Below are positions 27,421 through 37,709 of a DNA stretch of 64,000 nt, in pieces. Both the position numbers and the translations under genes were made by a program. Each line of letters opens with the position of its first letter. Positions within the stretch are counted from its first letter, which is position 1. Location: assembly GCA_016875395.1 (NCBI GenBank), contig VGRF01000005.1, positions 124,001 to 188,000 of the forward strand, written 5' to 3'. The stretch is from Deltaproteobacteria bacterium (lineage in GTDB: Bacteria; Myxococcota_A; UBA9160; UBA6930). The notes beneath the pieces are model-generated. The model ran no database searches. It saw nothing but the letters and a program-made list of their open reading frames with translations, and was not told the DNA's origin.

Positions 27421-27833
27421 TCAGCGCGGCCGGCTCTCCGTCCCCGGACACGGCGTGATGTAGATCGCGCGCATCGACTTGCGCACGTTCGCGGCGTGCC
27501 ACACGCCGGCTGGGTTGATGAACGTGCTGCCCGGGCCGAACGGGGAGACGCGCGCGCCTCCAGCCAGCTCTTGCACGAGCTCTCCCTCGCCTTCGAGCAC
27601 GATCACGATCTCGTCGCCCTCGGTGTGGCGCTCCCACGCCGGGCCAGTCCTTCGGCGTCGTCTCGATCATCATCAGCCGCCCCGGCGCGCCCGGCGTGCA
27701 GTGCTTCGCCATGTACGCCTCGAACGCGGGGCCGTCGAAGCCGAAGCCGTGCTGCGGTGCCGCGGGCGCGCGCTCGCTCAGGTGGATCGGCGATTTGTTG
27801 AGGTCGAAGGGTCCCCGTGTCGCAGTCGTTCAT
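27421..27833 (-). pseudogene. Cupin-domain protein, two frameshifts
   Basis: Small beta-barrel protein. ATG 27833 follows AAGGAGA and overlaps the VOC gene stop as ATGA. The middle frame reads DLNKSPIHLSE, GFGFDGPAFEAYMAKHC and RLMMIETTPKDW; the last frame gives HTEGDEIVIVLEGEGE, the cupin motif, then FINPAGVWHAANV. The shifts fall at a C run (27813-27816) and a G run (27641-27643). Removing one base from each gives one frame of 137 codons. Either a homopolymer artefact or a fresh pseudogene. Likely a small-molecule binding or dioxygenase-type cupin. Confidence 0.75.
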
Positions 27834-28270
27834 GTGATCTCTCCTTTGCTCATCGCCGCGTGGAAGCGCCGGACGATCTCGTCGGGCGCAAGCTCTTCTC
27901 GCCGCGTGGCGAGGAGCCAAACGTGGCCGAACAGATCGACGATCGAGCTGCGCCGCTCGCCGTCGACCTGATTCTCGGGCGCGCTCTTCTCCGTTGCGCC
28001 GGCAGCGCACGCGCGCGCGTGGGTCGCATCCACGTCGGGCACGAGCAGGTGCAGCTCCACCGGCGATCCGCCGAGCCGCTTTGGGCTCGCGAAGCCTTGC
28101 TCGGGGAACTCGTAGGCGAGCATCAGCGTGCCATCCCGGATGGAGAGATCGGCGTGGCCGATCCTGCCGTCGGGCATCGCGAGGCGAATGTGCTCCCGCG
28201 CGCCGAACACGCGCGCGTAGAAGTCGATCGCTTCGCTCGCGGGGCTCGCAATCAAGTACGGCGTCGGCAT
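27830..28270 (-). CDS. VOC family (glyoxalase/PhnB-like) protein
   Basis: 146 residues in the vicinal-oxygen-chelate fold. It starts MPTPYLIASPASEAIDFYARVFGA, the common PhnB/YcgJ-like opening, followed by LAMPDGRIGHADLSIRDGTLML, LHLLVPDVDATHARACAAGA and SSIVDLFGHVWLLATRREEL. Start ATG 28270 has GAGGAGA before it. Its end overlaps the cupin gene. With the AraC regulator upstream on the same strand it forms a small operon. The enzymatic activity, if any, cannot be read. Confidence 0.82.
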   Translation of the reverse strand: MPTPYLIASPASEAIDFYARVFGAREHIRLAMPDGRIGHADLSIRDGTLMLAYEFPEQGFASPKRLGGSPVELHLLVPDVDATHARACAAGATEKSAPENQVDGERRSSIVDLFGHVWLLATRREELAPDEIVRRFHAAMSKGEIT

Positions 28271-28346
28271 GCGTCTCCTCGTTTGCGCGTGAACCTCGCC
28301 CGCCGCTTCCCGCGAGTCTTGAAGGAATCCGACACGTGCGCCGCGT

Positions 28347-29201
28347 TCAGGCCACGGCCGTGCGCCCCACACCGAGCGTCTGCGCCTCGGCGAGCGTTGG
28401 CGGCACGCCCGCGAACTGACGCACGTCGCGCACGAGGTGCGACTGGTCGGCGTAGCCGAGCGCGAGCGCCGCATCTGCCCAGTTCGCGCTCGCACCGCTG
28501 TGCACGTGCGCCATCAGCGCTTCGAAGCGCGCGAGGCGTGCGAACAGCTTCGGCGAGACGCCCACGTTCTCCGCGAAGGCGCGCTCGAGGCGGCGCTCGC
28601 TCCAGCCGAGCTCGCGCGCGAGCGCCGCGATGCGCACGCGGCCGGCATGGCGCTCGATCTCAGCGACGGCCCACGCGAGCTCGCGCAGAGCCGCGGGTGG
28701 CTTCGCTCTCCGCGCGTTCGCGACGAAGCGCTCGACCGCGTCGAGGCGATCGTCCCAGCTGGCGAGCTCGCCGAGCCGCACCGGCAGATCGCGCTGCTCG
28801 CGCGGGAGCAGGTCGCTTGCCGAAACGACCCGCTGCGCGAGATCCGCCGGCGGCACGCCGAATACGAAGTGCGCGGCGAGCGGGCTGAGCAGCAGCTCGA
28901 CGCCGAGCTGATGTCCCGAGAACGCCGTGCGCGTGGGGCGTTCGTGGATGCGCGCGACGAATCCGCCCACTCGGCGCGCCGCCTGCGCGCCCTCGCCGAC
29001 TTCGATCGGCGTCCCGATCTCGAAAATCACGACGACGCTGGTGTTCGCGAACTCGTGCTTGACGAGCGGGGCCGCCGCGCGCTCCTCGTATCCGAAACAA
29101 GCGCGCACCCAAGGCGCGCAGCTCGGATCCGGCGCGCGCTCGACCACGCACAGCACCGACCTCGGGAGGCGATGCTCGACGACGCGCGCCGCACGCTCCA
29201 T
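28347..29201 (-). CDS. AraC family transcriptional regulator
   Basis: 284 residues. The C-terminal AraC double helix-turn-helix is visible as VRIAALARELGWSERRLERAF, VGVSPKLFARLARFEALM and WADAALALGYADQSHLVRDV with the usual QSHL and F/GVPP ending. The N-terminal part resembles the sensory half of the DUF6597-type AraC proteins. It begins one base after the stop of the lipocalin-like gene, and the VOC and cupin genes follow, so it probably controls this group. Effector unknown. Confidence 0.85.
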   Translation of the reverse strand: MERAARVVEHRLPRSVLCVVERAPDPSCAPWVRACFGYEERAAAPLVKHEFANTSVVVIFEIGTPIEVGEGAQAARRVGGFVARIHERPTRTAFSGHQLGVELLLSPLAAHFVFGVPPADLAQRVVSASDLLPREQRDLPVRLGELASWDDRLDAVERFVANARRAKPPAALRELAWAVAEIERHAGRVRIAALARELGWSERRLERAFAENVGVSPKLFARLARFEALMAHVHSGASANWADAALALGYADQSHLVRDVRQFAGVPPTLAEAQTLGVGRTAVA

Positions 29202-29202
29202 C

Positions 29203-30324
29203 TCAGCGCGCTGGATCCAGCACTTCCTTGAACCCGTACTTCACGTGCGGGCCGATCGCGATTTGCTCCAGCACACCGATGCCGGTCTGGCTCCCCATGC
29301 GCACCTTCATCACCTGTTGGATGTGCTGGTTCTCCATCGCCATCTCGTTCACGCCCGCGAGCTTCCAGCTCTCGCCTCCGATCGCGAGCTCGCCCTTCCA
29401 GCGGCCGTGGCCCCACTCGGGGTGCGAGTAGCCGATGCCCTTCATGCGGAAGCACAGGGTCGGCTCCATCGCGATCTCGAGGCGCTCGCCCGTCTTCTTG
29501 AAGAGTCTCAGCTCGGCGCGCGCGGCGCGGCGCGTGCCGGGCACGTAGACGAGGCGGTGCTCAGCGGCGGCGAGCAGCTCGGTGCCGGGGTCTTCGACGC
29601 CGGGGATTTTCTTCGGGTCGTCATAGACGGGGCACACCATGCCGTCGAAGTGCCAAGGCTGGCCGTACGAGTCTTCGAACAGGCACATGTGGGTGCACTT
29701 ATCAGGCCAGTGCAGCGGCGCCCACAGGAAGAAGAACTGCGGCGCGGTCTGCGGCGGCGCGCCGGCGGGGTCGCCCTCTCCCACCGGGCGGATGCCCCAC
29801 GAGCGATCCTTCGTTCCGTAGTTCCTGCGCGGGTCGAGACGCAGCGTCTTGCCCGCGTAGCGCAGCTCGCCCTGCCAGTGGCCGAACTGGTTGAAGCGCG
29901 TGGCGTCCATGATGCCCTTGCCGCGCCCGTGCGTCTGCCGGCCTTCCTCGATGTTCGCGGTGCGCGGAATCCAGAGCAGCTCGCCGCTGATGCCAGTCGT
30001 GTTGTCGTCGACCGTCACGCGCAGCGACATCATCGGCTCGAGGATCTCGATGCGGAAAGGCCCGATCGTCAGGTCGCTCGGCTCGCGCGGCGCGCGGCGC
30101 GACGCGTGGAAGGCGTGCTGCTTGCCGTCGATCACGAGCGAGAGGCCGCAGTCCATGATGCCGAGGTTCGGATACAACGCGGCGCCGATGCCGAGGTACC
30201 AGCTGCCGTCGTCGGCGTAGCCGTTGAACCAGTAGCGGTCGTAGGCGTTCCGGCTGGCGGTGGCGACGTGAAGGACGGGCTCGGGTGTTTGATGGATGGG
30301 GTAGTCGTCGAACTTGCTGAGCAT
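29203..30324 (-). CDS. Lipocalin-like protein of unknown function (CrtC/DUF7064-type)
   Basis: 373 residues, Trp- and Gly-rich beta protein: YDRYWFNGYADDGSWYLG, NLGIMDCGLSLVIDGKQHAF, FRIEILEPMMSLRVTVDDN, GHWQGELRYAGKTLRLDP, RNYGTKDRSWGIRPVG, FFFLWAPLHWPDKCTHMC and WGHGRWKGELAIGGE. The paired barrel-like halves recall the hydroxyneurosporene-synthase/tocopherol-cyclase-like fold used for large hydrophobic ligands. DRSWGxRP is shared with the protein at 53209-54111 as DRSWSVRR. No signal peptide. First gene of the minus-strand group with araC, VOC and cupin; ATG 30324 has AAGGAGCG upstream. Function not known. Confidence 0.62.
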   Translation of the reverse strand: MLSKFDDYPIHQTPEPVLHVATASRNAYDRYWFNGYADDGSWYLGIGAALYPNLGIMDCGLSLVIDGKQHAFHASRRAPREPSDLTIGPFRIEILEPMMSLRVTVDDNTTGISGELLWIPRTANIEEGRQTHGRGKGIMDATRFNQFGHWQGELRYAGKTLRLDPRRNYGTKDRSWGIRPVGEGDPAGAPPQTAPQFFFLWAPLHWPDKCTHMCLFEDSYGQPWHFDGMVCPVYDDPKKIPGVEDPGTELLAAAEHRLVYVPGTRRAARAELRLFKKTGERLEIAMEPTLCFRMKGIGYSHPEWGHGRWKGELAIGGESWKLAGVNEMAMENQHIQQVMKVRMGSQTGIGVLEQIAIGPHVKYGFKEVLDPAR

Positions 30325-30531
30325 GCGGAGCGCTCCTTGTTTGCGCGAGTCCGAGGCTTGCGGTCGGCGAGCTTATGACAGGCCGAGAGGTGGCGTCAGC
30401 GCGCAGCTCGCAGGGCGAATGCAGCAGGCGGCGCTTCGCGCCGCGGCGGGTCCTCCCTGCATGGGAACGGCGACATCTCGGTGCGCTTGCGTGCGATGCT
30501 GCTCCCCTTCGCTCCAGAGGAGAGGCCGCGC

Positions 30532-31424
30532 ATGCTCACGGCCACGCGACGCGAGTTGTTGCGGACGAGCCTCGGCGCGAGCGCTGCCTTCGCCTTCGCG
30601 TGCGGAGGTGGCGCGGAGTCGCAGGCGCCGCAGATCGAGCCGCTGCGCCTGTCGTACGGCGGCTTCGCGATGGGGATCCAGAGCTTCTCGCTGCGCCACT
30701 ACACGCTCGAGGCGGCGCTCGACATCACGCGTGCGCTCGGGCTCGCGCGCATCGAGCTGATTCCCACGACCGCGCTCGGGCCAATTTGTTCGGCGAGCAC
30801 TTCGCCGTGACGAGCGATGGTGCCGCGATTGACACCGTACTCGCGACGTGCTCCCAACGCGGCGTCGCGATCGCGGCGCATGGCGTGAATGCCGTCGCCA
30901 GCGAAGCGGAGGCGCGCTCGCTGTTCGCGTTCGCGAAGCGAGCGCGAGTTCCAGTGCTTTCGATCGCGCCCGACGCGGAGGTGTTGGGAGCGCTCGATGC
31001 GCTGTGCGCGGAGCACGCGGAGGTGCGGCTCGCGATTCACAATCACGGGCCGGGCATGGCATGGGAGACGATCGAGGAGATCGAGGCGGCGCTCTCGGAG
31101 AGGCATCCGAGCTTCGGCGCTTGCGTCGACACGGGGCACTTCATTCGCAGCGGCATCGATCCCACCCTGGCGCTGCGGCGTTTCGGTGCGCGCGTGCACG
31201 GCGTGCACCTCAAGGACTTCGTCAGCGAAGGTGCGTTCGCGGAGGGCTGCATCCTCGGCGCGGGCAAGCTCGATCTCGACGCGGTGTTTCGCGCGCTGCG
31301 CGAGATCGAGTTCCGCGGCGCGCTCTCGCTCGAGTACGAGCGCAGTCCCGAGAACGTCGTGCCAGGTCTCGTCGCGTGTCTGCGCGCCGCGTCGGAGGCG
31401 GCGGAGCGCGTTTCGCGCAGCTGA
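30532..31424 (+). pseudogene. Tat-exported sugar phosphate isomerase/epimerase-like TIM barrel, one frameshift
   Basis: ATG 30532 follows AGAGGAGAGG. The start has a twin-arginine signal (RRELLRTSLGASAAFAFACGGG), possibly with a lipobox Cys. The barrel begins YGGFAMGIQSFSLRHYTLEA, then shifts frame at the G run 30778-30780; one added G joins TTALG to ANLFGEHFAV and gives one frame of 298 codons. Downstream: LAIHNHGPGM, FGACVDTGHFIRSG and VHGVHLKDF, the metal-binding His/Asp/Glu blocks of xylose-isomerase-like enzymes, and SLEYERSPEN. Either recent decay or a sequence error. Substrate probably a sugar or inositol derivative. Confidence 0.8.
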
Positions 31425-31433
31425 GCTCGGGCC

Positions 31434-32554
31434 TCAGGCCGCCCGCTGCGTGCGCCAACGCGCGAGGGCGGCGCGCGTCGCCGCGAGCCTCAGCGCCGAG
31501 TCGGCGTCGAGCGCTTCTCTCGGCAGCGCGGCGATGCCGAAGGTCAGCGCGAGGGCGATCGGCTCGCGCTGGCCATCCTTCACCAGCGCGATCGTGGAGA
31601 GTTCGTCACGCAGCTGCTCGAAGCGGCGCGCGAGGTCGGGATGATCGGCATCGACGAGGCCCATCGCGAAGGCGTCGGCGTGCACGCGACCCAACAAGTC
31701 GGTCGTGCGGAAGCGGTCCTCGATCATGCGCGCGAGCCAGCGTGTGAGCGCGCTCGCGAACGCCTCGCCGTGTGTTTGCCGGATCTCGTGCAGCGATGTG
31801 AGCTCGATGCGCACGACGCTGAGCGGCCGCTGTGCCGCGCGCGCTCGCTCGCAGGACGCGGCGAGGCAGCGCGCGAATGCGGCTTCATGCAGCGCGCCGC
31901 TCGCGGGGGTCGCGAATCGCGAGGCGCGCGAGGCTGCGCCGGCGGCGCGCGGCGAGCGTGCTCGCGACGCCTGCAGAGCTCACGATCGCGAGGTCGGGTG
32001 TGAGTGCCAGCAGCGAGAGTTCGCCGCGATGGCTCGCGAATCCGCCGAGCGCCGCGGCGAAGGCGCAGGCGCGCGGGTCGCCGCGCACGGACAGCGCCGC
32101 GAGCGCCAGCACCACGAGCGCGAGTGCGTGTCGCGCGTCGACAAGCGAGAGCGCAGCTCGCACGGCGAGCAGGAGCACGCCGACGAGCGCGAGCGCGAGC
32201 AGCAGCGCTCCCAGGAACTCGACGATCGGCCGCGGGCGCTCGTGAACGCCCTCGAGTCGCGCCGCGAGCGCGACGCCGCCGACGACCGGGAGCAGCAAAG
32301 CGAGGCGCGCGAGCGCGGTTCCCGCGTTGCTCGCGGGCATCCGCGAGCACGAGCGGAAGCGTGAGCAGCGCGACGATCGTGAGGTGCGCCATGCCCCGGC
32401 GCGGCGCCGCCATCGCGACCAGCTCGTCTTCCGGCGCGCCGAGCACGAAACGCTTCAGCGCGAGCCGCGCGCGCGCCGGCCAGGCGCGCACGCGCAGCGG
32501 CGCACCGAGTGCGAACTCGTAGGGCGCGATCGCAGCGAACGCGGGCGGCACCAT
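31434..32554 (-). pseudogene. Membrane protein with degenerate GGDEF domain, two frameshifts
   Basis: From ATG 32554: a soluble start (FAAIAPYEFALGAPLRVRAW, residues to about 45), then hydrophobic segments (LTIVALLTLPLVLAD; ALARLALLLPVVGGVALAA; LGALLLALALVGVLLLAV; HALALVVLALAAL), then a GGDEF-like domain (DPASGALHEAAF, LSVVRIELTSLHEIRQTHGE, TTDLLGRVHADAFAMGL). The catalytic GGDEF position reads HADAF, so it should not make c-di-GMP. Extra bases in G runs 32335-32337 and 31905-31909 break the frame; removing one from each gives 373 codons including stop. It ends 9 bp from the convergent TIM-barrel gene. Confidence 0.72.
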
Positions 32555-32630
32555 CCGCGATTTCTCGGCGCTGCGGCCCGCGGGCTTGATCGCGTTGCGT
32601 GTAGGCTGCGCGCGCTCGGGAGGGGTGCGC

Positions 32631-34901
32631 GTGAAGAGAATCCTCGGCGTGTTCGGGCTCCTGCTGCTCGCGGCGGCAGGCCTCGTGTTCGCGGGCGGCG
32701 AAGGCTGGCTCGGCGACACCGAGACGCCCGGCACGATTCGCGGGCCGGCACGAAGTGCGACTCGCGTCGCGAACGAAGCGAGCACGCAGCTTCTCGCCGC
32801 ACGCGCGCTCGCCGTGGACGCGCCGAAGCAGGTTCTGTTCGGCGACCTGCACGTGCACACCTCGTTCTCGTTCGACGCATTCATGCTCAGCCTGCCCGCC
32901 GCGGTCGGGGAGGGCGCGCATCCGCCCGCCGATGCTTGCGACTTCGCGCGCCACTGCTCGGCGCTCGACTTCTGGTCGATCAACGACCACGCCGAGGGCC
33001 TGACGAGCGCGAACTGGCTCGACACGGTCGAGTCCGTGCGCCAGTGCAACGCCGTCGCGGGCGACGCGACGAATCCCGACACCGTCGCGTTCCTCGGCTG
33101 GGAGTGGACGCAGATCGGCGCCACGCCCGCCGACCACTTCGGGCACAAGAACATCGTGCTGCGGGGCCTCGACGACGCCGACGTGCCCGCGCGCCCGATC
33201 GCGGCCGGCGGCGCGGCTCTCCGGATCCGCGAGAGCGGCGGCCCCAACTTCTTCGTGCGGGCTTACGCCTCGCTGCTGGGCGGCCACGAGCGCTACCGCG
33301 ATCTGGCCCGCTACTTCGCGGAGCGCGATCCCACGCAGCGCTGCGCCGAGGGCGTGCCGGTGCGCGAGCTGCCCGCCGACTGCCTCGAAGTGGCGGAAAC
33401 ACCAGCGGTGCTGTTCGACAAGCTCGACGACTGGGGCGTCGACTCGTTCGTGATCCCGCACGGGACGACGTGGGGCATGTACACGCCGCCGGGCTCGACG
33501 TGGGACAAGCAGCTCGCGGGGCGCATGCAAGACGACGATCGCCAGACTCTGCTCGAGGTGTTCTCGGGCCACGGCGACTCCGAGCAGTACCGCGACTTCC
33601 GCGACGTCGAATTCGACGCCGAGGGGAAGCCGTCGTGTCCGCCGCCGCAGCCCGACTACTTGCCCTCGTGCTGGCGCGCGGGCGAGATCATTCGCGAGCG
33701 CTGCCTCGCAGAGAACACGAGCGCCGAGGAGTGCGACGAGCGCGCCGCGCGCACGCGGCAGCTGGCGGCGGACGCAGGCGTGCCTGGGCATCTCGTCGTC
33801 GACGGCGAGAGCGCCGCGGATTGGCTCGATGCCGGGCAGTGCCGCGACTGCGATCAACCCGCGTTCAACTACCGGCCCGGCGGCAGCGCGCAGTACATCG
33901 CGGCGCTCGGCAGCTGGGACGACGAGGCGAAGCCGCCGCGCCGCTTCCGCTTCGGCTTCGTCGCCGCGAGCGACAACCACTTCGCGCGCCCCGGCACGGG
34001 CTTCAAGCAGAAGAACCGGCGAGGCAACACCGAGTCGAACGGCGAGCCGGCGACCGGCCTGCTCGCACGCTGGCAGAGTGCGCAGCAGATGCCGCCGTCG
34101 TCGCAGCCGCGCCCCTTCGATCCCGCGCAGTTCTCAGGCTTTCAGCTGACCGAGACCGAGCGGCAGGGCTCGTTCTTCATGATGGGCGGGCTCACCGCGG
34201 TACACGCGAGCGGGCGCGATCGCGACTCGATCTGGAGCGCGTTCGAGCGACGCGAGGTGTACGGCACCACCGGTCAGCGCACGCTGCTCTGGTTCGATCT
34301 CGTGAACGCGCCCGGCGGCCCGGCGCCGATGGGCGCGCAGCTCGCACTGTCGGAGGCGCCGGTGTTTCGCGTGCGCGCGCAGGGTGCGTTCGAGCAGCAG
34401 CCGGGCTGCCCCGACGAGTCGTCTCGTGCGCTCGGCCCCGACGGAATCGAGCGGCTGTGCAAAGGCGAGTGCCACAACCCGAGCGACGTGCGCCGCCCGA
34501 TCACACGCATCGAGATCGTGCGCATTCGCCCGCAGCAAGCGCCCGGCGAAGCCATCGCGGAGCTGATCGACGATCCGTTCCTCGTGCACGCCTGCGCGCC
34601 CGACAGCGCGGGCTGCACCTTCGAGTTCACCGACGCGGAGTTCCCGACGCTCGGCCGCGAGGCGCTCTACTACGCGCGCGTTTACGAAGCGCCGGATCGA
34701 GCGATCAACGCCGGCGGGATTCAGTGCGAGCGCGATGAAGCGGGCAACTGCGTGAAGGCGCAGCTGTGCCCCGGTGCAGGCGGAGTCGCCGACGACTGCC
34801 TCGCCGAGCGTGAGCCGCGCGCGTGGTCGTCACCGATCTACTTGAATTGGCGCGCGCCGGCGGGCCAGCCCGCTGCAACGGCGGTGGCTTCGCGTGAGTG
34901 A
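32631..34901 (+). CDS. DUF3604 domain protein, copy 1
   Basis: 756 residues: an N-terminal signal or anchor (RILGVFGLLLLAAAGLVFAGG) and a long DUF3604 domain. LFGDLHVHTSFSFDAF and LDFWSINDHAE look like metal-binding Asp-His-x-His and Asp-His motifs of the PHP type; FLGWEWTQIG, IPHGTTWGMYTP, LIEVFSGHGDSE-like EVFSGHGDSEQYRD and FVAASDNHFARPGTG are further conserved blocks. Many Cys residues (ACDFARHCSALDF, CRDCDQPAFNYRP) fit an exported, disulfide-bonded protein. The family's activity is not established. GTG 32631 follows GGGAGGGG. It is closely related to 37793-40021, and the TonB receptor lies between them. Confidence 0.85.
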   Translation: MKRILGVFGLLLLAAAGLVFAGGEGWLGDTETPGTIRGPARSATRVANEASTQLLAARALAVDAPKQVLFGDLHVHTSFSFDAFMLSLPAAVGEGAHPPADACDFARHCSALDFWSINDHAEGLTSANWLDTVESVRQCNAVAGDATNPDTVAFLGWEWTQIGATPADHFGHKNIVLRGLDDADVPARPIAAGGAALRIRESGGPNFFVRAYASLLGGHERYRDLARYFAERDPTQRCAEGVPVRELPADCLEVAETPAVLFDKLDDWGVDSFVIPHGTTWGMYTPPGSTWDKQLAGRMQDDDRQTLLEVFSGHGDSEQYRDFRDVEFDAEGKPSCPPPQPDYLPSCWRAGEIIRERCLAENTSAEECDERAARTRQLAADAGVPGHLVVDGESAADWLDAGQCRDCDQPAFNYRPGGSAQYIAALGSWDDEAKPPRRFRFGFVAASDNHFARPGTGFKQKNRRGNTESNGEPATGLLARWQSAQQMPPSSQPRPFDPAQFSGFQLTETERQGSFFMMGGLTAVHASGRDRDSIWSAFERREVYGTTGQRTLLWFDLVNAPGGPAPMGAQLALSEAPVFRVRAQGAFEQQPGCPDESSRALGPDGIERLCKGECHNPSDVRRPITRIEIVRIRPQQAPGEAIAELIDDPFLVHACAPDSAGCTFEFTDAEFPTLGREALYYARVYEAPDRAINAGGIQCERDEAGNCVKAQLCPGAGGVADDCLAEREPRAWSSPIYLNWRAPAGQPAATAVASRE

Positions 34902-35032
34902 CGCCTAGTCAGCGCCTGAACTGAGCGTTTTCCCCCTTCCGCGGCGCGAGAGCAGCGTTCAGAATGCGCACCCTTTGGGGCGCGCGTCGCGTGCGCGCCC
35001 GAGTTGGTGCCAGCTCACACAGGAGACTCTGC

Positions 35033-37690
35033 ATGTTCGCGCCCATCACCCCCGTGCGCGCGCTCGCCGCGCTCGCGCTGACCCTCTCGCTCGCGATTCC
35101 GCTCGCCGCGCAAGAAGAGGCCGCGCCCGCCGAGGCGCCCGCCGCGGAAGAGGCCGCGCCCGACTACGGCGTGGAAGAGATCACGATCACGGCGACGCGC
35201 CGCACGCAGAGCGTGCAGGAAGTGCCGATCGCGGTCACCGCGATCACGGCCGAAGGCCTTGAGGCGCGCGGCATCGCCGACGTGAAGGACCTCCAGCAAG
35301 TCGCGCCGAGTCTCGTGATCACCTCGTCGAACAGCAGCACGAACGGCGGCGTGATCCGCATCCGCGGCGTCGGCACCTCGGGCAACAATCCCGGCCTCGA
35401 GTCCGCGGTGGGCTAGTTCATCGACGGCGTCTACCGCAGCCGCGCCGGTCTCGCGCTGCAGGACCTGATCGATGTCGAGCGCGTCGAGATTCTGCGCGGC
35501 CCGCAGGGCACGCTGTTCGGCAAGAACACCTCCGCGGGCCTCGTGCACGTCATCACGAAGCGCCCCGAGTTCGATTGGGACGGCCACGTGCAGGCGACCG
35601 TCGGCAACTACGACATGCGCAAGGTTCAGGGCAGCGTGACGGGTCCGGTCTTCGAGGAGAAGCTCGCCTTCCGCCTCGCCGGGATTTACCACCTGCGCGA
35701 CGGCTTCTACGACGACATCGACACGAGCGACACCTTCGAGGACCGCGATCGCTGGTCGCTCAAGGGCCAGCTGCTGTTCGCGCCGACCGAGAGCTTCGAC
35801 GTTCGCTTCATCGCGGACTACACGAAGATGCGCGAGCACTGCTGCCCCGCGGTGCAGACGCTCGTGGGAGCGAACGGCGTCCTGCTGCAGAGCGACCCGA
35901 GCGCGGGCCTCGACGCGAGCTTCCCGGGTGCGGTCGTCACGACCACGGATCGAGATCTCCGGCCGGAGTCCGGGGGGAACCTCAAGGTGGGGACCAACTC
36001 GGATCCCTTCGAGTTCGTCGACGATTGGGGCCTGTCGGCGGAAGCGAACTGGGATCTCGACGTGGTGAAAGTGAAATCGATCCTCGCGCACCGTCAGTCC
36101 GACATCTCGCGCGGGCAGGACATCGACTTCACCAACGTCGACGTGCTCGCACCCGGCGACACCAACGAGAAGTGGAAGAACTGGAGCCTCGAGTTTCAGG
36201 TGGGCGGGACTGTCGAAGCGCTGCTCAACGTCGATTGGTTGGTCGGTTGGTACGGGTACTCCGAGGATCTGCGGAACTCGGGCGAGGTGAAGGTCGCGAG
36301 CGCCGCTGGCCGGTACATCGAGCTCCAGGTTTATCGCGCCGGGGTCCCACAGATCTTCGACTTCGAGAGTCGTTTCAACGCTGGCGAAGGGCGCGAGTCG
36401 GTCTTCAGCCAAGACACCAAGGGCTGGTCGCTCTTCACTCACAACATCTTTCACCCGGCCGATCGACTCACCTTCACGATCGGCGCGCGCTACGGCTGGG
36501 AGCGCAAGGAGGGCTCGGCCATCCACGGGAGCGCCGCGCCCGGGCAGCTCGCGAGCGCTCCGTTCTGCGACCGCGTGACCACGTTCGGACCCACGCCGGC
36601 GGGCGGCGCATTCGCCCTCGCGCTGGCGACGTCGTTGCGGCAGAACCTCACGAACACGTGTGACAACTTCAGCTGGGAAGATTCGTTCGTGAGACGCAAC
36701 TGGAGCGGCACCGTGCAGCTCGGTTACGCGTTCACGGACGACATCAACTCGTACGTGAGCGTCTCGCGCGGCTACAAGGCGGGCGGCTTCAACCTCGATG
36801 GTGACGCGTTCAACTGCGCGGTCGTCGACATCGCGCGCAACGCGCAACCGACTGCCACCGCGGTCCTCTCGGGGTCGGCGCAGCACGGCGTATGGTGCGA
36901 GCCGGAGAACAACACGAAGTTCGGCCCCGAGGAATCGCTGAACTACGAGCTCGGCCTGAAGTCGCAGCTGTTCGACGGACGGATCACAGCGAACCTCGCG
37001 CTCTTCTGGACCGACTTCGAAGACTTCCAGCTCAACACCTTCACGGGGCTCGGCTTCATCATCAGCAACATCAACAAGGTCCGTTCCCGCGGCGTCGAGC
37101 TCGAGGTCAGCGCGTATCCGATCGAGGGCATGATCGCGACGGCGTCTGTGACCTTCGCGGACACCCGCTACGGCAACCTCGGTCCGGAGGGGTGCTTCGA
37201 GACGCAGTACCCCGATCTGTCGGTCAATCGCTGCCCGAACAACGTCGGCACGGGCGGCCTCGATACGCTGCCGTTCCCGCCGGGGGGCACGGGAAACTTC
37301 TTCCCGAGCGACAACCTCGCCGACGGCAGCCGCATCCCGCAGGCGTCCGACTGGACCGCGAGCTTCAGCCTCGCGTACCAGCACCCGCTCTTCGACACCG
37401 GCTGGTCGTGGTATGGCGGCGGCAACCTCTACTACCGCGGCGACTACTCCTCGAGCTCGGACCTCGACCCGCGCAAGGCGGTCGACGCCTACGTGAAGCT
37501 GAACCTCCAGGCTGGTTTCCGCTCGCCGGGCGAGCGCTTCGACATCCAGCTGTGGGCGAACAACGTGACGGACGAGATCACCACGATCGGCTACTTCGAC
37601 TCCGTGTTCCAAGGCGGCAGCATCAGCGCGTTCCGCCAGGCGCCGCGCATGTACGGCGTGACGGCGACGTACAACTTCGGCGCGGAGTAA
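35033..37690 (+). pseudogene. TonB-dependent receptor interrupted by one in-frame TAG
   Basis: Outer-membrane active importer, about 885 codons. Signal peptide ALALTLSLAIPLAAQ, then a TonB-box-like region, plug domain (VEEITITATRRTQSVQEVPI, LQQVAPSLVI, VIRIRGVGTSG, DVERVEILRGPQGTLFGKN) and a barrel ending VTATYNFGAE. The frame is open throughout except for TAG at 35414-35416, between ESAVG and FIDGVYRSR, where homologues normally have a hydrophobic residue. Only a point change is needed to repair it. It is flanked by two DUF3604 genes, implying one uptake and processing unit. ATG 35033 has AGGAGA upstream. No SusD-like partner is present. Confidence 0.88.
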
Positions 37691-37709
37691 ACCCGCACGC
37701 TTCAACGCG

